Assembly (NCBI RefSeq): GCF_011758645.1
Contig: NZ_JAAMOZ010000001.1
Location: 992,001-1,056,000, forward strand
Reading direction: 5' to 3'
Length of the DNA: 64,000 nt
Source of the DNA: Brooklawnia cerclae
GTDB lineage: Bacteria; Actinomycetota; Actinomycetes; Propionibacteriales; Propionibacteriaceae
The translations under genes and the position numbers were made by a program. Positions within the stretch are counted from its first letter, which is position 1; every line of letters starts with the position of its first letter. Shown piece after piece: positions 43,498 to 52,395 of this stretch. A model generated the notes under the pieces. It did no database searches, had not been told where the DNA came from, and saw nothing but the letters and a program-made list of their open reading frames with translations.

Positions 43498-44169
43498 GTG
43501 ACCACCGAACCGCCTCAAGATCCGGGGACTTCGCTGCTTGCCCTGCTGGCCTACGTCAACCTGTGCTCGGCGGAGGAGTTGATGCGCCGCTCCGCCGGCG
43601 AGACGGACCTGACCGAGCGATTGCCCGTGGGCCGGGTCGCCGCCGATCAGCTGGCGCGGTACGCACGCCTGTCGGAGGCGATCCCCGGCGGCGTGCCGGG
43701 CGTGCTGGCGGCGATGCAGCCCGTCATCAGCCCGGTGGACGAGTTCATCCGGCTCACCCAGCCCCGCGTCCGCGGGGAGGCGATGGTGCGGCTCGTGGCC
43801 GTGACCGGCATGGAACTCGAGATCGTCCAGCGTGTGGCCGACGGGCTGGACGAGGCCGCGCGGGAGGTCCTCGCGCTGACTCCGGGCACGTGGCGGGCCA
43901 TGGACTACGGCAGCGCCGGAGTGCTGGAGGGTGTCACCGGCATGATCCACGGGCTGGACGAATTGTCGAACTACTCCCGGCGCGTGCTGGGCGAGGCCGC
44001 GGCCGCGGGGCAGCGACTGCTCGTCCGAGACACGGGACTACGTGCGCTGGCCGCGGGGCAGACTCCGTCCGGCGGGGTCGACGATCCCCTCGCACGGTCT
44101 ATCGCATGCCTGGACGACGTGCTGGTCGCCACATCGGCCAGACTCGCCCAACTGGGGCTGCGTTCCTGA
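43498..44169 (+). CDS. Ferritin-like fold protein (Rv3210c type)
   Basis: A 223-residue all-helical protein of the ferritin-like group seen beside the DEAD helicase in actinobacteria (as Rv3210c beside Rv3211). Motifs such as AAMQPVISPVDEFIRLTQPR and the MELEIVQRVADGLDE helix fit, but the metal-binding glutamates and histidines of true ferritins are not obvious. The role is unknown. The GTG at 43498 lies 6 nt after a -10-like TAGCCT (43486-43491), consistent with a leaderless transcript. Confidence 0.8.
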   Translation: MTTEPPQDPGTSLLALLAYVNLCSAEELMRRSAGETDLTERLPVGRVAADQLARYARLSEAIPGGVPGVLAAMQPVISPVDEFIRLTQPRVRGEAMVRLVAVTGMELEIVQRVADGLDEAAREVLALTPGTWRAMDYGSAGVLEGVTGMIHGLDELSNYSRRVLGEAAAAGQRLLVRDTGLRALAAGQTPSGGVDDPLARSIACLDDVLVATSARLAQLGLRS

Positions 44170-44243
44170 GGGCCCGGCGGATCCTTCTGGGGCAGGCCGG
44201 CGGGAGCCACGGAGAGCACGCCGGGCCTGACCCGGAAGAGCCC

Positions 44244-44483
44244 TCAGGCCTCGTCGGAGCCGAAGCCGAAGCCCACGGGATGGGTGAGCTCCTGACCGAG
44301 ATCGACGTAGCCGATCTGATCGGCCGGAATCAGCAGTTTGCGGCCCTTGGTGGCCTCGACCACGAACAGGCCGTCCTCGGTCGCCAACGCCTCGCGCAGC
44401 CCCTTCTCGAGCTGAGCGGCGTTCTTGTCGGTTTCAACGGTGAGCTCGCGTCCAATGTTCTGTACGCCAATCCTGATCTCCAC
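44244..44483 (-). CDS. DUF3107 protein (Rv3208A/TB9.4 type)
   Basis: A 79-residue small protein: MEIRIGVQNIGRELTVETDK, then KGRKLLIPADQIGYVDLG. This is the DUF3107 family known from M. tuberculosis TB9.4 (Rv3208A), and the neighbours match that genome. Function unknown; it looks like a single alpha/beta domain. It is convergent with the ferritin-like gene and downstream of cspA in the same direction, beyond a terminator. Confidence 0.9.
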   Translation of the reverse strand: MEIRIGVQNIGRELTVETDKNAAQLEKGLREALATEDGLFVVEATKGRKLLIPADQIGYVDLGQELTHPVGFGFGSDEA

Positions 44484-44545
44484 GGGCTCAAAGGTACCCG
44501 ACGGTTGCGAAGGCCGCGGCCCGCGAAACGGTCAGGATATGCGGA

Positions 44546-44574
44546 CGGGGCCGCACCATGACGGTGCGGCCCCG
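44546..44574. terminator. Hairpin after the cold-shock gene
   Basis: A perfect 12-bp stem, CGGGGCCGCACC (44546-44557) with GGTGCGGCCCCG (44563-44574), has a 5-nt loop. It is 24 bp past the stop codon of the minus-strand csp gene. Confidence 0.8.
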
Positions 44575-44597
44575 AGGTTGAAGCGACGAAGAGGTGA

Positions 44598-44804
44598 TCA
44601 GCCGATCACCCGAACGGCATCCGCCTGCTTGCCCTTGGGGCCCTGGGTGATGTCGAACTCCACCTTCTGCCCCTCTTCGAGGGAACGGAAGCCGGAGGCC
44701 TCGATGGCCGTGTAATGGACGAAGACGTCGTCATTCGATCCCTCAACGGCGATGAAGCCGTAGCCCTTCTCGGCATTGAACCATTTGACGGTTCCCTGCG
44801 CCAT
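44598..44804 (-). CDS. cspA: Cold-shock protein
   Basis: A 68-residue cold-shock domain protein. RNP1 reads KGYGFI (14-19) and RNP2 is DVFVHYT; the start [18 protein letters not shown] is canonical. It binds single-stranded RNA or DNA as a chaperone. The start codon follows TAGGAG. Upstream there are about 150-200 nt without coding content, consistent with the long cold-responsive leader of csp mRNAs. It diverges from the adnA-like gene. Confidence 0.95.
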   Translation of the reverse strand: MAQGTVKWFNAEKGYGFIAVEGSNDDVFVHYTAIEASGFRSLEEGQKVEFDITQGPKGKQADAVRVIG

Positions 44805-44975
44805 GTGATCTCCTATTGCATCTTTCCGGGGTCGCACCGCGCGGCCCCCTGCCGTCCCAGCCCCTGGGGGATGGAGCAAGAACGGGAACAGCTCGGGTAT
44901 TGCTGCGTCCTGGCCTTGCGGCAGCACTACCACTCTTCCACAACCACGGGGCGATTGTCAGTGCGGCCAGTGGAA

Positions 44976-45004
44976 TTGTCGGTGGTCCGTGATTGCATTG
45001 TGAT
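44976..45004 (+). promoter_or_regulatory. Candidate promoter for adnA-adnB
   Basis: A -35 TTGTCG (44976-44981), a 17-bp spacer and a -10 TGTGAT (44999-45004) point toward the adnA-like gene; transcription would start near 45011, which leaves either ATG 45033 or ATG 45072 as start codon. Confidence 0.4.
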
Positions 45005-45071
45005 CGTGAGCGGACGTGGCGCGGTGGGCCGGATGGTGCTGGGGACGAGTGAACAGGCCACGACTTCATCA

Positions 45072-48000
45072 ATGACCGGGCTTGTCGCTGCGAAGTTTCC
45101 GGTCGAGCCACGGCCACTCACGCCGATCCAGGACGCTGTCGTCGAGGCCGCGGGGCATCAGGGGGCGGCCGTCATGGCGGTGGGCGGGCCCGGGACGGGG
45201 AAGACGACGGCACTGGTGGCCACGGTGCTCGACAGGGTGCGTGCCGGGGTTCCGCTCTCGCGGATGGCGGTGCTGACCGGTTCACGACCGGCGGCCCAGC
45301 AGCTGCGAGCGCGCATAGTGGCGGCGGTCGGGGTGACGCAGCGTGGTCTGCAGGTGACGACCGTGCACGGCTGGTGCCAGGGGTTGCAGCGACGGTTCGG
45401 CGATCCCTCCGCGCCCGCGAGGCTGTTGACGGCTCCGGAGCAGGAGTTCCGCGTCCGCGAGCTGCTCGACGGGGCGGATCCCACGATCTGGCCGTCCCAG
45501 GTGCGCCCGGCACTGGGGACGAGGGCCTTCGCCAGGGAGGTGCGCCAGATGCTCGCGCGGGCCCGGCAGCTGGGTCTCGATCCCTTAGGGATGAGACGCG
45601 CGGGCACGGCCGCGACGCGTCCCGAGTGGGTGGGGGCCGCCCGGTTCTTCGACGAGTATCTCGACGTGCTCGATGCCGAGGGCGTCATCGACTACGCCGA
45701 ACTCGTCCACCGCACCCGCTTGCTGCTCACCGTTGCCGCGGTGCGCTCGCGGCTGGCCGAGGAGGCACCGATCGTCCTGTGCGACGAGTTCGCCGAACTC
45801 GACCCGGGGATGATCAACCTGCTCGCCGACGCGCACGACGCCGGGTGCACCGTGGTCGGGTTCGCCGACCCCGACACGAGCGTCTTCGGCTTCCGTGGCG
45901 CCGACCCGCGCGCGGTGGCCGACTTCGGGCAGCGCTTCGATGCACCGGATCGCAAGGCCCTCGTGCTGCGGCTCGACGACAACCTGCGCAGCGTCCCCGG
46001 AATCGTCTCGGCGGTCATGTCCGTGTCCGCACGCGTCCCCAGCCGCGGGGCCGCACGCGCTCCGGGTCTGTCGGTCGACGCGCAGAACCCCGGTGTACGG
46101 GCGGTCGTCCTGCCCGATGCCGGTCAGCAGGCGGACTGGGTCGCGGCCGAGTTGAGGCGGGCGAATCTCTCCGAGGGCATCGACTGGTCGCAGATGGCCG
46201 TCATCACCCGGTCGGGGCGGGGAGCGGTCTCCGGCCTCGCCCGGCGGCTGGCGGCGAACGGCATTCCCGTGCGGGTCGCCGGGGACGAGATCGCGCTGAG
46301 CGAGGAGGTTGCGGTGAGGCACCTGCTCGGCGTCCTCACCACGGCGCTCGGGCTCTCCCAGGGGGAGCCCATCTCGCCTGCGCGGGCGACGCGGCTGCTG
46401 AGGTCACCGATCGGTGGGCTGGACGCTCTCGGGCTGCGGCGGCTGGGCCGCGAGCTGAGGCGGCGGGCGGTCGAGCGGGACGACCGGTTCGCCCCGGCGC
46501 CGTCGGACGTGCTGATGGCCTCCGAACTGCAGACGGGGGTGCTCGTCAGCGACGAGGACGCGGATCTGTCGGTCGAGTTGACCGGCCTCGTGCGCCTGCG
46601 TGGGCTGCTGACCGACCTCTCCCGGCTCCTGACGCGCGGCGCCGATTCCGCGACGCTGCTGTGGCGGGCCTGGTCGGGAACCCCGTGGCCGGCCCGGCTG
46701 CGCGCCGCCGCTCTGGGCGGAGGAGACGGTGCCCAGCGCGCCCACCGGGATCTGGACGCGGTGCTCGCGCTGTTCGACGTCGCCGGACGCAGCACCGAAC
46801 TCGTTGGTGACAAGGGGATGCGCCTTCTGCTCGCCGAGGTCGAGGGGCAGCAGATCCCCGGTGACACGGCCCGCGAGACCGGGCGACAGGCCTCGGCTGT
46901 AGACCTGCTGACCGTGCATCGGGCCAAGGGCCTGGAATGGCGGCTGGTCGTGCTCGTGGGCCTGGAGGAGGGCGCATGGCCGCGTGCGGGGGCGCCGGCG
47001 AGTCTGTTGCAGCCTGAGCAGCTGGCGGCCGACGGGCCGCAGCCGCCGCCGACCTACGCCGAGCGGCTGGCCGACGAGCGGCGTGCCTTCCTGCTGGCCG
47101 TGAGCCGTGCGCGCGAGCGGCTCGTCGCCACGGCGGTCACCGGCGTGAGCGGGGAGGGCGGCGGGCCCTCCCGGTTCCTCACCGAGTTGGGGGTGCCGGT
47201 CGAGCAGGGCCGTCCCGTCGGGGGCCCGACGACGATCGACGGCCTGATCGCGGAGTTGCGCCGCGTCGCCGCGGATCAGTCGGCCTCGTCCGACGTACGC
47301 GAGGCCGCGGCCGGGGAGCTGGGATGGCTGACGTCGCAGAACGACGACTCCGGGCGTCCGCTGGCGCCGGGAGCCGATCCCGACCACTGGTGGGGATTGC
47401 GCGACTACACCCGGGGGCGAGTTCCGCTCGCACCGCGGGATCGTCCCGTACGCCTGACCGGCAGCGAGGTGGAACAACTGCGGGCATGCCCGCGCATGTG
47501 GTTCCTGCAGCACCGGGCACGAGCCGATCAGTCGCCGCGCTCGTCGGCCACGCTCGGCACGGTCGTCCACGCACTCGCGCAGTACGCCCTGACATCGGGC
47601 GTCGATGTGAGAACCCTGATCGAGCGGCTCGACGACGTCTGGGGGGAGATCAGCTTCGACGCCGCCTGGCTGTCCGCGTCGGAGCGATCGGCGGCGCTGG
47701 CCGCGCTGGAGAGGTTCGCGGCCTGGGCATCGTCCAACGACCACCGGCGGATTCTCGGCGTCGAGGTGCCGTTCGAGGTGCCCGTGGTCGTCGGTGGCCA
47801 TGACGTGATGATCGTCGGCACCGTCGATCGCCTGGAGGTGGACGCCGATGACAGGCTTCGCATCGTGGACTTCAAGACCGGCCGCAGTGCCCCGACCCGG
47901 GCCCAGGTGGCGGGCATGGATCAGCTCGGTGTCTACCAGCTGGCAGGCAGCCTGGGGGCGTTCGACGAACTCAGCGGCGGTCTACGGGGGCTCGCCGATG

Positions 48001-48248
48001 CCGAACTGGTCTATCTGCGCATCGAGGACGCGGGTGGGTATCCGAAAGTGATGCTGCAGCCGTCGTTGGACGACCATCCGGTGCTGGAGGACGCAGCCGG
48101 CCCGGGCCCGACCTGGGTGCACGACCATCTCGCGGAGGCGGCGGCCACCGTCCGTTCGGAGCGCTTCCCGGCACGTCTGCAGTCGAGGTGCCGCTTCTGC
48201 GCGTTCCAGATCGGCTGCCCGGCACAGCCCGAAGGGACACTGGCATGA
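45072..48248 (+). CDS. adnA: AdnA-like helicase-nuclease subunit
   Basis: A 1058-residue UvrD-type helicase with a C-terminal RecB-like nuclease, the length of mycobacterial AdnA. Walker A is GGPGTGKT (38-45). Motif II reads CDEFAEL (Asp238, Glu239, Ala241 in place of Gln) and motif III ADPDTSVFGF (Thr269 in place of Gln), so the motor may be weak. The nuclease has Asp933 and Lys935 in IVDFKTG, and Cys806, Cys1040, Cys1043, Cys1049 should hold a 4Fe-4S cluster. AdnAB resects double-strand breaks. The start is uncertain (45033 or 45072). It overlaps adnB by four bases. Confidence 0.88.
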   Translation: MTGLVAAKFPVEPRPLTPIQDAVVEAAGHQGAAVMAVGGPGTGKTTALVATVLDRVRAGVPLSRMAVLTGSRPAAQQLRARIVAAVGVTQRGLQVTTVHGWCQGLQRRFGDPSAPARLLTAPEQEFRVRELLDGADPTIWPSQVRPALGTRAFAREVRQMLARARQLGLDPLGMRRAGTAATRPEWVGAARFFDEYLDVLDAEGVIDYAELVHRTRLLLTVAAVRSRLAEEAPIVLCDEFAELDPGMINLLADAHDAGCTVVGFADPDTSVFGFRGADPRAVADFGQRFDAPDRKALVLRLDDNLRSVPGIVSAVMSVSARVPSRGAARAPGLSVDAQNPGVRAVVLPDAGQQADWVAAELRRANLSEGIDWSQMAVITRSGRGAVSGLARRLAANGIPVRVAGDEIALSEEVAVRHLLGVLTTALGLSQGEPISPARATRLLRSPIGGLDALGLRRLGRELRRRAVERDDRFAPAPSDVLMASELQTGVLVSDEDADLSVELTGLVRLRGLLTDLSRLLTRGADSATLLWRAWSGTPWPARLRAAALGGGDGAQRAHRDLDAVLALFDVAGRSTELVGDKGMRLLLAEVEGQQIPGDTARETGRQASAVDLLTVHRAKGLEWRLVVLVGLEEGAWPRAGAPASLLQPEQLAADGPQPPPTYAERLADERRAFLLAVSRARERLVATAVTGVSGEGGGPSRFLTELGVPVEQGRPVGGPTTIDGLIAELRRVAADQSASSDVREAAAGELGWLTSQNDDSGRPLAPGADPDHWWGLRDYTRGRVPLAPRDRPVRLTGSEVEQLRACPRMWFLQHRARADQSPRSSATLGTVVHALAQYALTSGVDVRTLIERLDDVWGEISFDAAWLSASERSAALAALERFAAWASSNDHRRILGVEVPFEVPVVVGGHDVMIVGTVDRLEVDADDRLRIVDFKTGRSAPTRAQVAGMDQLGVYQLAGSLGAFDELSGGLRGLADAELVYLRIEDAGGYPKVMLQPSLDDHPVLEDAAGPGPTWVHDHLAEAAATVRSERFPARLQSRCRFCAFQIGCPAQPEGTLA

Positions 48249-51200
48249 CCATGGGGCACCCAGTCGCGATCGACAGCCCCGGGCGGCTTGCTGATCTGCT
48301 CGACATCCCCTTCAGCGACGAGCAGTTGGCGGCCATCACGGCACCGCTGGAGCCGGGGGTGATCATCGCGGGTGCGGGCACGGGCAAGACGACGGTCATG
48401 GCAGCCCGCGTCGTGTGGCTGGTCGGCACCGGTCAGGTGCAGCCCGCCCAGGTGCTGGGGCTGACGTTCACCCGGAAGGCGGCCGCCGAGCTGTCGGCCA
48501 GGGTCGAGAACGCGCTCGAGTCGGCGGGAATCCTGGGGTCGGACGGCCCGGACGAATCCGGTCGGCAGGTGGTCATGACCTACGACGCGTTCGCCGGGCG
48601 CGTGCTGGGCGAGCACGGACTGCGGATGGGTGTGGAGACCGACCAGGTGATGATCACCGACGCCACCAGGTATCGGTTGGCCGCGTCGGTGGTCGCGGAG
48701 GCGAGAGGGCCGTTCCGGTACCTGTCGCGTGTGCTGCCCCCGACCGTGGTCGAACGAGTGCTGCGACTCGACGGCCAGCTGCGGTCACACCTGGTCTCCA
48801 CCCAGGAGTTGCGCGAGTTCGATGACGCCCTGGTCAAGGATCTGGCCGACGTGCCGTTGTATCGCGGCAGGCCGACCGCCGCGGTGCGCGACGCCGTGGC
48901 AGCGGCGGGGGAGCGCGACGAACTCGCGGGGCTCGTCGACGACTACCAGGAGATGAAACGCCGTCTCGGTGCCGTCGAGTTCGCCGATCAGATGGCCAAC
49001 GCCTGCACGCTGGTCGACCGGGTTCCCGGAGTCGCCAGAGCCTTGCGAGGGCAGTTCGCCGTCGTCCTGCTGGACGAGTACCAGGACACGTCGTCCGCGC
49101 AGGCGCGGCTGCTGCACGGGCTCTTCTCGGGCCGGGACGCTCTATCGGGGCGGGGACACCCCGTGACGGCGGTCGGCGACCCGTTCCAGGCCATCTACGG
49201 TTGGCGCGGTGCCGCGCCCAGCAACATCCTGCAGTTCGCCCACGATTTCCCGCGCGGGGACGGGACACCGGCGACCGCCTACGCGCTCACCGTCAACCGG
49301 CGCAGCCGGCCGGCGATCCTCGTGGCGGCGAACGAACTGTCGGCGCCGCTACGGGCCGACGAGCGTCTCCGGGCGGTGGGGGCCGACGGACGCCCGGTGG
49401 ACCAGATGCTGCACGCTCCCGCGGGCAAGCGGGGCGGTGAGTTGCAGGTCGCCTGCTTCGACACCTGGCCGCAGGAGGTCGACTGGGTGTCCGACCGTGT
49501 CGCGGCGGCCCACGATTCCGGTCGGGCGGCCTCATGGTCGCAGATCGCGGTGCTCGTCCGGCGCAACGCCGACATCGGGCCGCTGTTCGGGGCGCTGTCG
49601 GACCGGGACGTCCCGGTGGAGATCGTCGGCCTCGGCGGGCTCCTGCGGTTGCCGGAGGTGGCCGACGTGGTGGCGACGCTGACGGTGATCGACGACGTGA
49701 CCGCCAACCCGGAAGTCGTGCGCCTGCTGTCCGGGCCCAGGTGGCGCATCGGGGAACAGGACCTCGCGGTGCTGGGGACCAGGGCTCGTGAACTGGCCGG
49801 CCGTGCGACTCCCGACGAGGCCGGGAACGGCCTCGACGACGTGTTGCGTCGAGCCGTCGCCACTGTCGACACCAGCGAGCTGAGCTGTCTCATGGACGCG
49901 ATCGACGATCCCGGGGAGGCGCCGTTGTCGTCCGAGGGAAGGCGGCGGCTCGCGGCTTTCAGCGCCGAACTCCGCGGGTTGCGCGCGCATCGCGACGAGC
50001 CGGTGTTGGAACTCACCCACCGGGTCATCGATGCTCTGGGGGTGGGCCTTGAGCTCCAGGCCGATGCCGAATTGTTCCGCGCCGACCGACGAGCCCAACT
50101 GGTCCGCTTCGTCGACGCGGTCGCCGAGTATGTGGACGTCGATGGCGACGGGAGTCTGGGAGGGCTCCTGGCCTGGCTGGATGCCGAATTGGAGCACGGC
50201 GTCGGGCTCGATCAGGCGCTGCCCACCAGCGAGGACTCGGTCAAACTCATGACCGTTCACCGGGCCAAGGGGCTCGAATGGGACGTCGTGTTCGTGCCGA
50301 GCCTGGTCGGTCGCGTGTTTCCCAACGACACGGTGAACGACAAGTGGACGACCAACTCGGCCGTCCTGCCCGCGTCGTTGCGAGGGGATCGGCAGTGGGT
50401 GCCGCAACTGGACGACCTGTCCACCCAGGGGTTGAAGGTCTACCCGGACGCGTTGCGAGCGGCGCAACGACAGTCCGAGGACCGGTTGGCCTACGTGGCG
50501 GTGACGCGTGCCCGCAACCTGGTGGTCGCGAGCGCGCACCACTGGCGTCCGGGTGAGGTGCGGGTGCGTCCTGCTTCTCCCTACTTCGAGGTGCTCGAAC
50601 GGCTCGCACGGCTCGCCGGCGGGGTGGTCGCCTGGTCGGATCCGCCGCCGGAGAACCCCGCGCCGCCGGCCCTGTCCGAGCAGACCTGGCCGGTGCCTCT
50701 CGACGAGGAGCGGCGGCGTGCCCAACAGGAGGCGGCCGATCTGGTGCGTCACAGCGTGATCGCCCCGGAGCCCGGCACCGGCCGGTCGCTGGACGTCGCG
50801 CTGCGGCAGACCGCCTGGCACGAGCTCGCCGAGGGTCTCGTCGCCGAGGAGCGACGCCGTCGGGCGCGCGCCGTGCCGGTCGAGTTGCCGAGGTCGGTCT
50901 CCGCGTCCGCGCTCATGGTGGCGCACCGCGACCCGGCGGCGTTCGCCTCGCAACTCATGCGTCCGATGCCGCGGCCCGTGAGCACGAGGGCCGGGGTGGG
51001 GACGCGGTTCCATCACTGGCTCGAACTCCGGTTCAACAGACCGTTGTCCCTGACCGATGACGACGACTTCGATGCTCCCGAGGATCCGGACGAGCCTGCG
51101 ACCGACCTGCAACTCGCCCGGCTGATGGGCGCGTTCCAGCGCGGCCGGTTCGCCGACCGCGTCCCCGTGGCGGTGGAGGAGCCGTTCATCCTCGTCGTCG

Positions 51201-51505
51201 GCCACCAGCAGATCCGAGGCCGCATCGATGCCGTGTTCACTTCGAGTGACGCCGACTTCGACTACCTGGTCGTCGACTGGAAGACCTCCACGTCGTCTCC
51301 CGACCCGCTCCAGTTGTCGCTCTACCGGGTGGCGTGGGCCCAGAGCCTGGGCATCCCCGAGTCCAGGGTGGATGCCGCCTTCTACCATGTGATCTCCGAC
51401 GAACTGGAGCGGCCGGAGGGGCTGCTGGACACCGCCGGGATCACCCGGCTGGTGACGGGTCTCGCGCCATGTTCGCCCGGCTCGCCCGGATCCCAGCCGC
51501 GCTAG
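48245..51505 (+). CDS. adnB: AdnB-like helicase-nuclease subunit
   Basis: A 1086-residue UvrD-family helicase with RecB-like nuclease. Walker A is GAGTGKTT (43-50), motif II LLDEYQDTS (Asp277), motif III GDPFQAIYGWRGA and motif V/VI VKLMTVHRAKGLEWD, all intact. The nuclease has Asp1011 and Lys1013 in VVDWKTS. In mycobacteria AdnB is the driving motor of the AdnAB dimer. The ATGA overlap with adnA ensures equal synthesis. nudC starts 9 bp downstream. Together with RecBCD nearby, the cell has two end-resection machines. Confidence 0.9.
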   Translation: MTMGHPVAIDSPGRLADLLDIPFSDEQLAAITAPLEPGVIIAGAGTGKTTVMAARVVWLVGTGQVQPAQVLGLTFTRKAAAELSARVENALESAGILGSDGPDESGRQVVMTYDAFAGRVLGEHGLRMGVETDQVMITDATRYRLAASVVAEARGPFRYLSRVLPPTVVERVLRLDGQLRSHLVSTQELREFDDALVKDLADVPLYRGRPTAAVRDAVAAAGERDELAGLVDDYQEMKRRLGAVEFADQMANACTLVDRVPGVARALRGQFAVVLLDEYQDTSSAQARLLHGLFSGRDALSGRGHPVTAVGDPFQAIYGWRGAAPSNILQFAHDFPRGDGTPATAYALTVNRRSRPAILVAANELSAPLRADERLRAVGADGRPVDQMLHAPAGKRGGELQVACFDTWPQEVDWVSDRVAAAHDSGRAASWSQIAVLVRRNADIGPLFGALSDRDVPVEIVGLGGLLRLPEVADVVATLTVIDDVTANPEVVRLLSGPRWRIGEQDLAVLGTRARELAGRATPDEAGNGLDDVLRRAVATVDTSELSCLMDAIDDPGEAPLSSEGRRRLAAFSAELRGLRAHRDEPVLELTHRVIDALGVGLELQADAELFRADRRAQLVRFVDAVAEYVDVDGDGSLGGLLAWLDAELEHGVGLDQALPTSEDSVKLMTVHRAKGLEWDVVFVPSLVGRVFPNDTVNDKWTTNSAVLPASLRGDRQWVPQLDDLSTQGLKVYPDALRAAQRQSEDRLAYVAVTRARNLVVASAHHWRPGEVRVRPASPYFEVLERLARLAGGVVAWSDPPPENPAPPALSEQTWPVPLDEERRRAQQEAADLVRHSVIAPEPGTGRSLDVALRQTAWHELAEGLVAEERRRRARAVPVELPRSVSASALMVAHRDPAAFASQLMRPMPRPVSTRAGVGTRFHHWLELRFNRPLSLTDDDDFDAPEDPDEPATDLQLARLMGAFQRGRFADRVPVAVEEPFILVVGHQQIRGRIDAVFTSSDADFDYLVVDWKTSTSSPDPLQLSLYRVAWAQSLGIPESRVDAAFYHVISDELERPEGLLDTAGITRLVTGLAPCSPGSPGSQPR

Positions 51506-51514
51506 CCTCAACGC

Positions 51515-52387
51515 ATGATCACCGAGCGCGACCGGAGCATCGACCTCAGCCCCTGGGACAGCACACCGATCCTCGACCACGCCGGCGACCAGCGTGATCC
51601 GGACGACATCGCCCGGGCCTGGCGCGATCCGAGGACGCGCCTCCTGCTCATCGATCGGGAGTCACGCTTCCGCGACGAGGAGTTCGGCGTGCCCGTCGAC
51701 GGCGATCTGGACGATCGGACCGCCTTTCTCGGGGTGGCCGAGGGAGTGCCGTGGTTCGCCCGCCGGGCCGAGCCCCTGGACGACGGGGTGACGATCCGCG
51801 ACCCCGCCCTGTCGGGTCTGCAGTACCAGGTCGTGAGTGCGGGGCTGGCCGTGCTCAACTGGATCGAGTCGGCGCGCTACTGCTCGCGTTGCGGTGGTGG
51901 TCTGCGGCGCACCAAGGGCGGGTTCGCCGCCGTGTGCCTGCTGTGCGGACGGGAACACTTCCCGCGCACCGACCCCGCAGTCATCGTGGCGGTGCTCGAC
52001 CCGGACGACCGGGTCTTCCTCGCGCATCAGGGCACATGGGCGGCCGGGCGTGCCTCGATCCTGGCGGGCTTCGTCGAGGCAGGAGAGAGCGCCGAGAACG
52101 CCGTCCACCGCGAACTCGCGGAGGAGGCCTCGCTGGTCATCGACTCGCTGCATTTCCTCGGATCACAGCCCTGGCCGTTCCCGCGCTCGCTGATGCTGGC
52201 CTACGTCGCGCGCAGCCGGTCGGCGGGAACGGTCGACGGCGAGGAACTGGAATGGGGAGGTTGGTACAGCAGGCAGGACGTCGAGACAGCCGTCGGAAAC
52301 GGGGAACTCTCCTTGCCCGGGCCCGGATCGGTCGCTCGGCGAGTGCTGGACGCCTGGCGCGCGGGCAGCCTGCCGCTGCCCGAATGA
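51515..52387 (+). CDS. nudC: NADH pyrophosphatase / NAD-decapping Nudix hydrolase
   Basis: A 290-residue NudC. It has an N-terminal domain, a four-Cys zinc ribbon (YCSRCGG and CLLCG) and a C-terminal Nudix domain with the NADH-type SQPWPFPRS motif. NudC hydrolyses NADH and removes NAD caps from RNA. The Nudix box is GFVEAGESAENAVHRELAEE followed by ASL, where the near-invariant Gly before the last hydrophobic residue is Ser. It follows adnB by 9 bp, as in mycobacterial synteny. Convergent recD ends 8 bp away. Confidence 0.92.
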   Translation: MITERDRSIDLSPWDSTPILDHAGDQRDPDDIARAWRDPRTRLLLIDRESRFRDEEFGVPVDGDLDDRTAFLGVAEGVPWFARRAEPLDDGVTIRDPALSGLQYQVVSAGLAVLNWIESARYCSRCGGGLRRTKGGFAAVCLLCGREHFPRTDPAVIVAVLDPDDRVFLAHQGTWAAGRASILAGFVEAGESAENAVHRELAEEASLVIDSLHFLGSQPWPFPRSLMLAYVARSRSAGTVDGEELEWGGWYSRQDVETAVGNGELSLPGPGSVARRVLDAWRAGSLPLPE

Positions 52388-52395
52388 GGCCGCGC

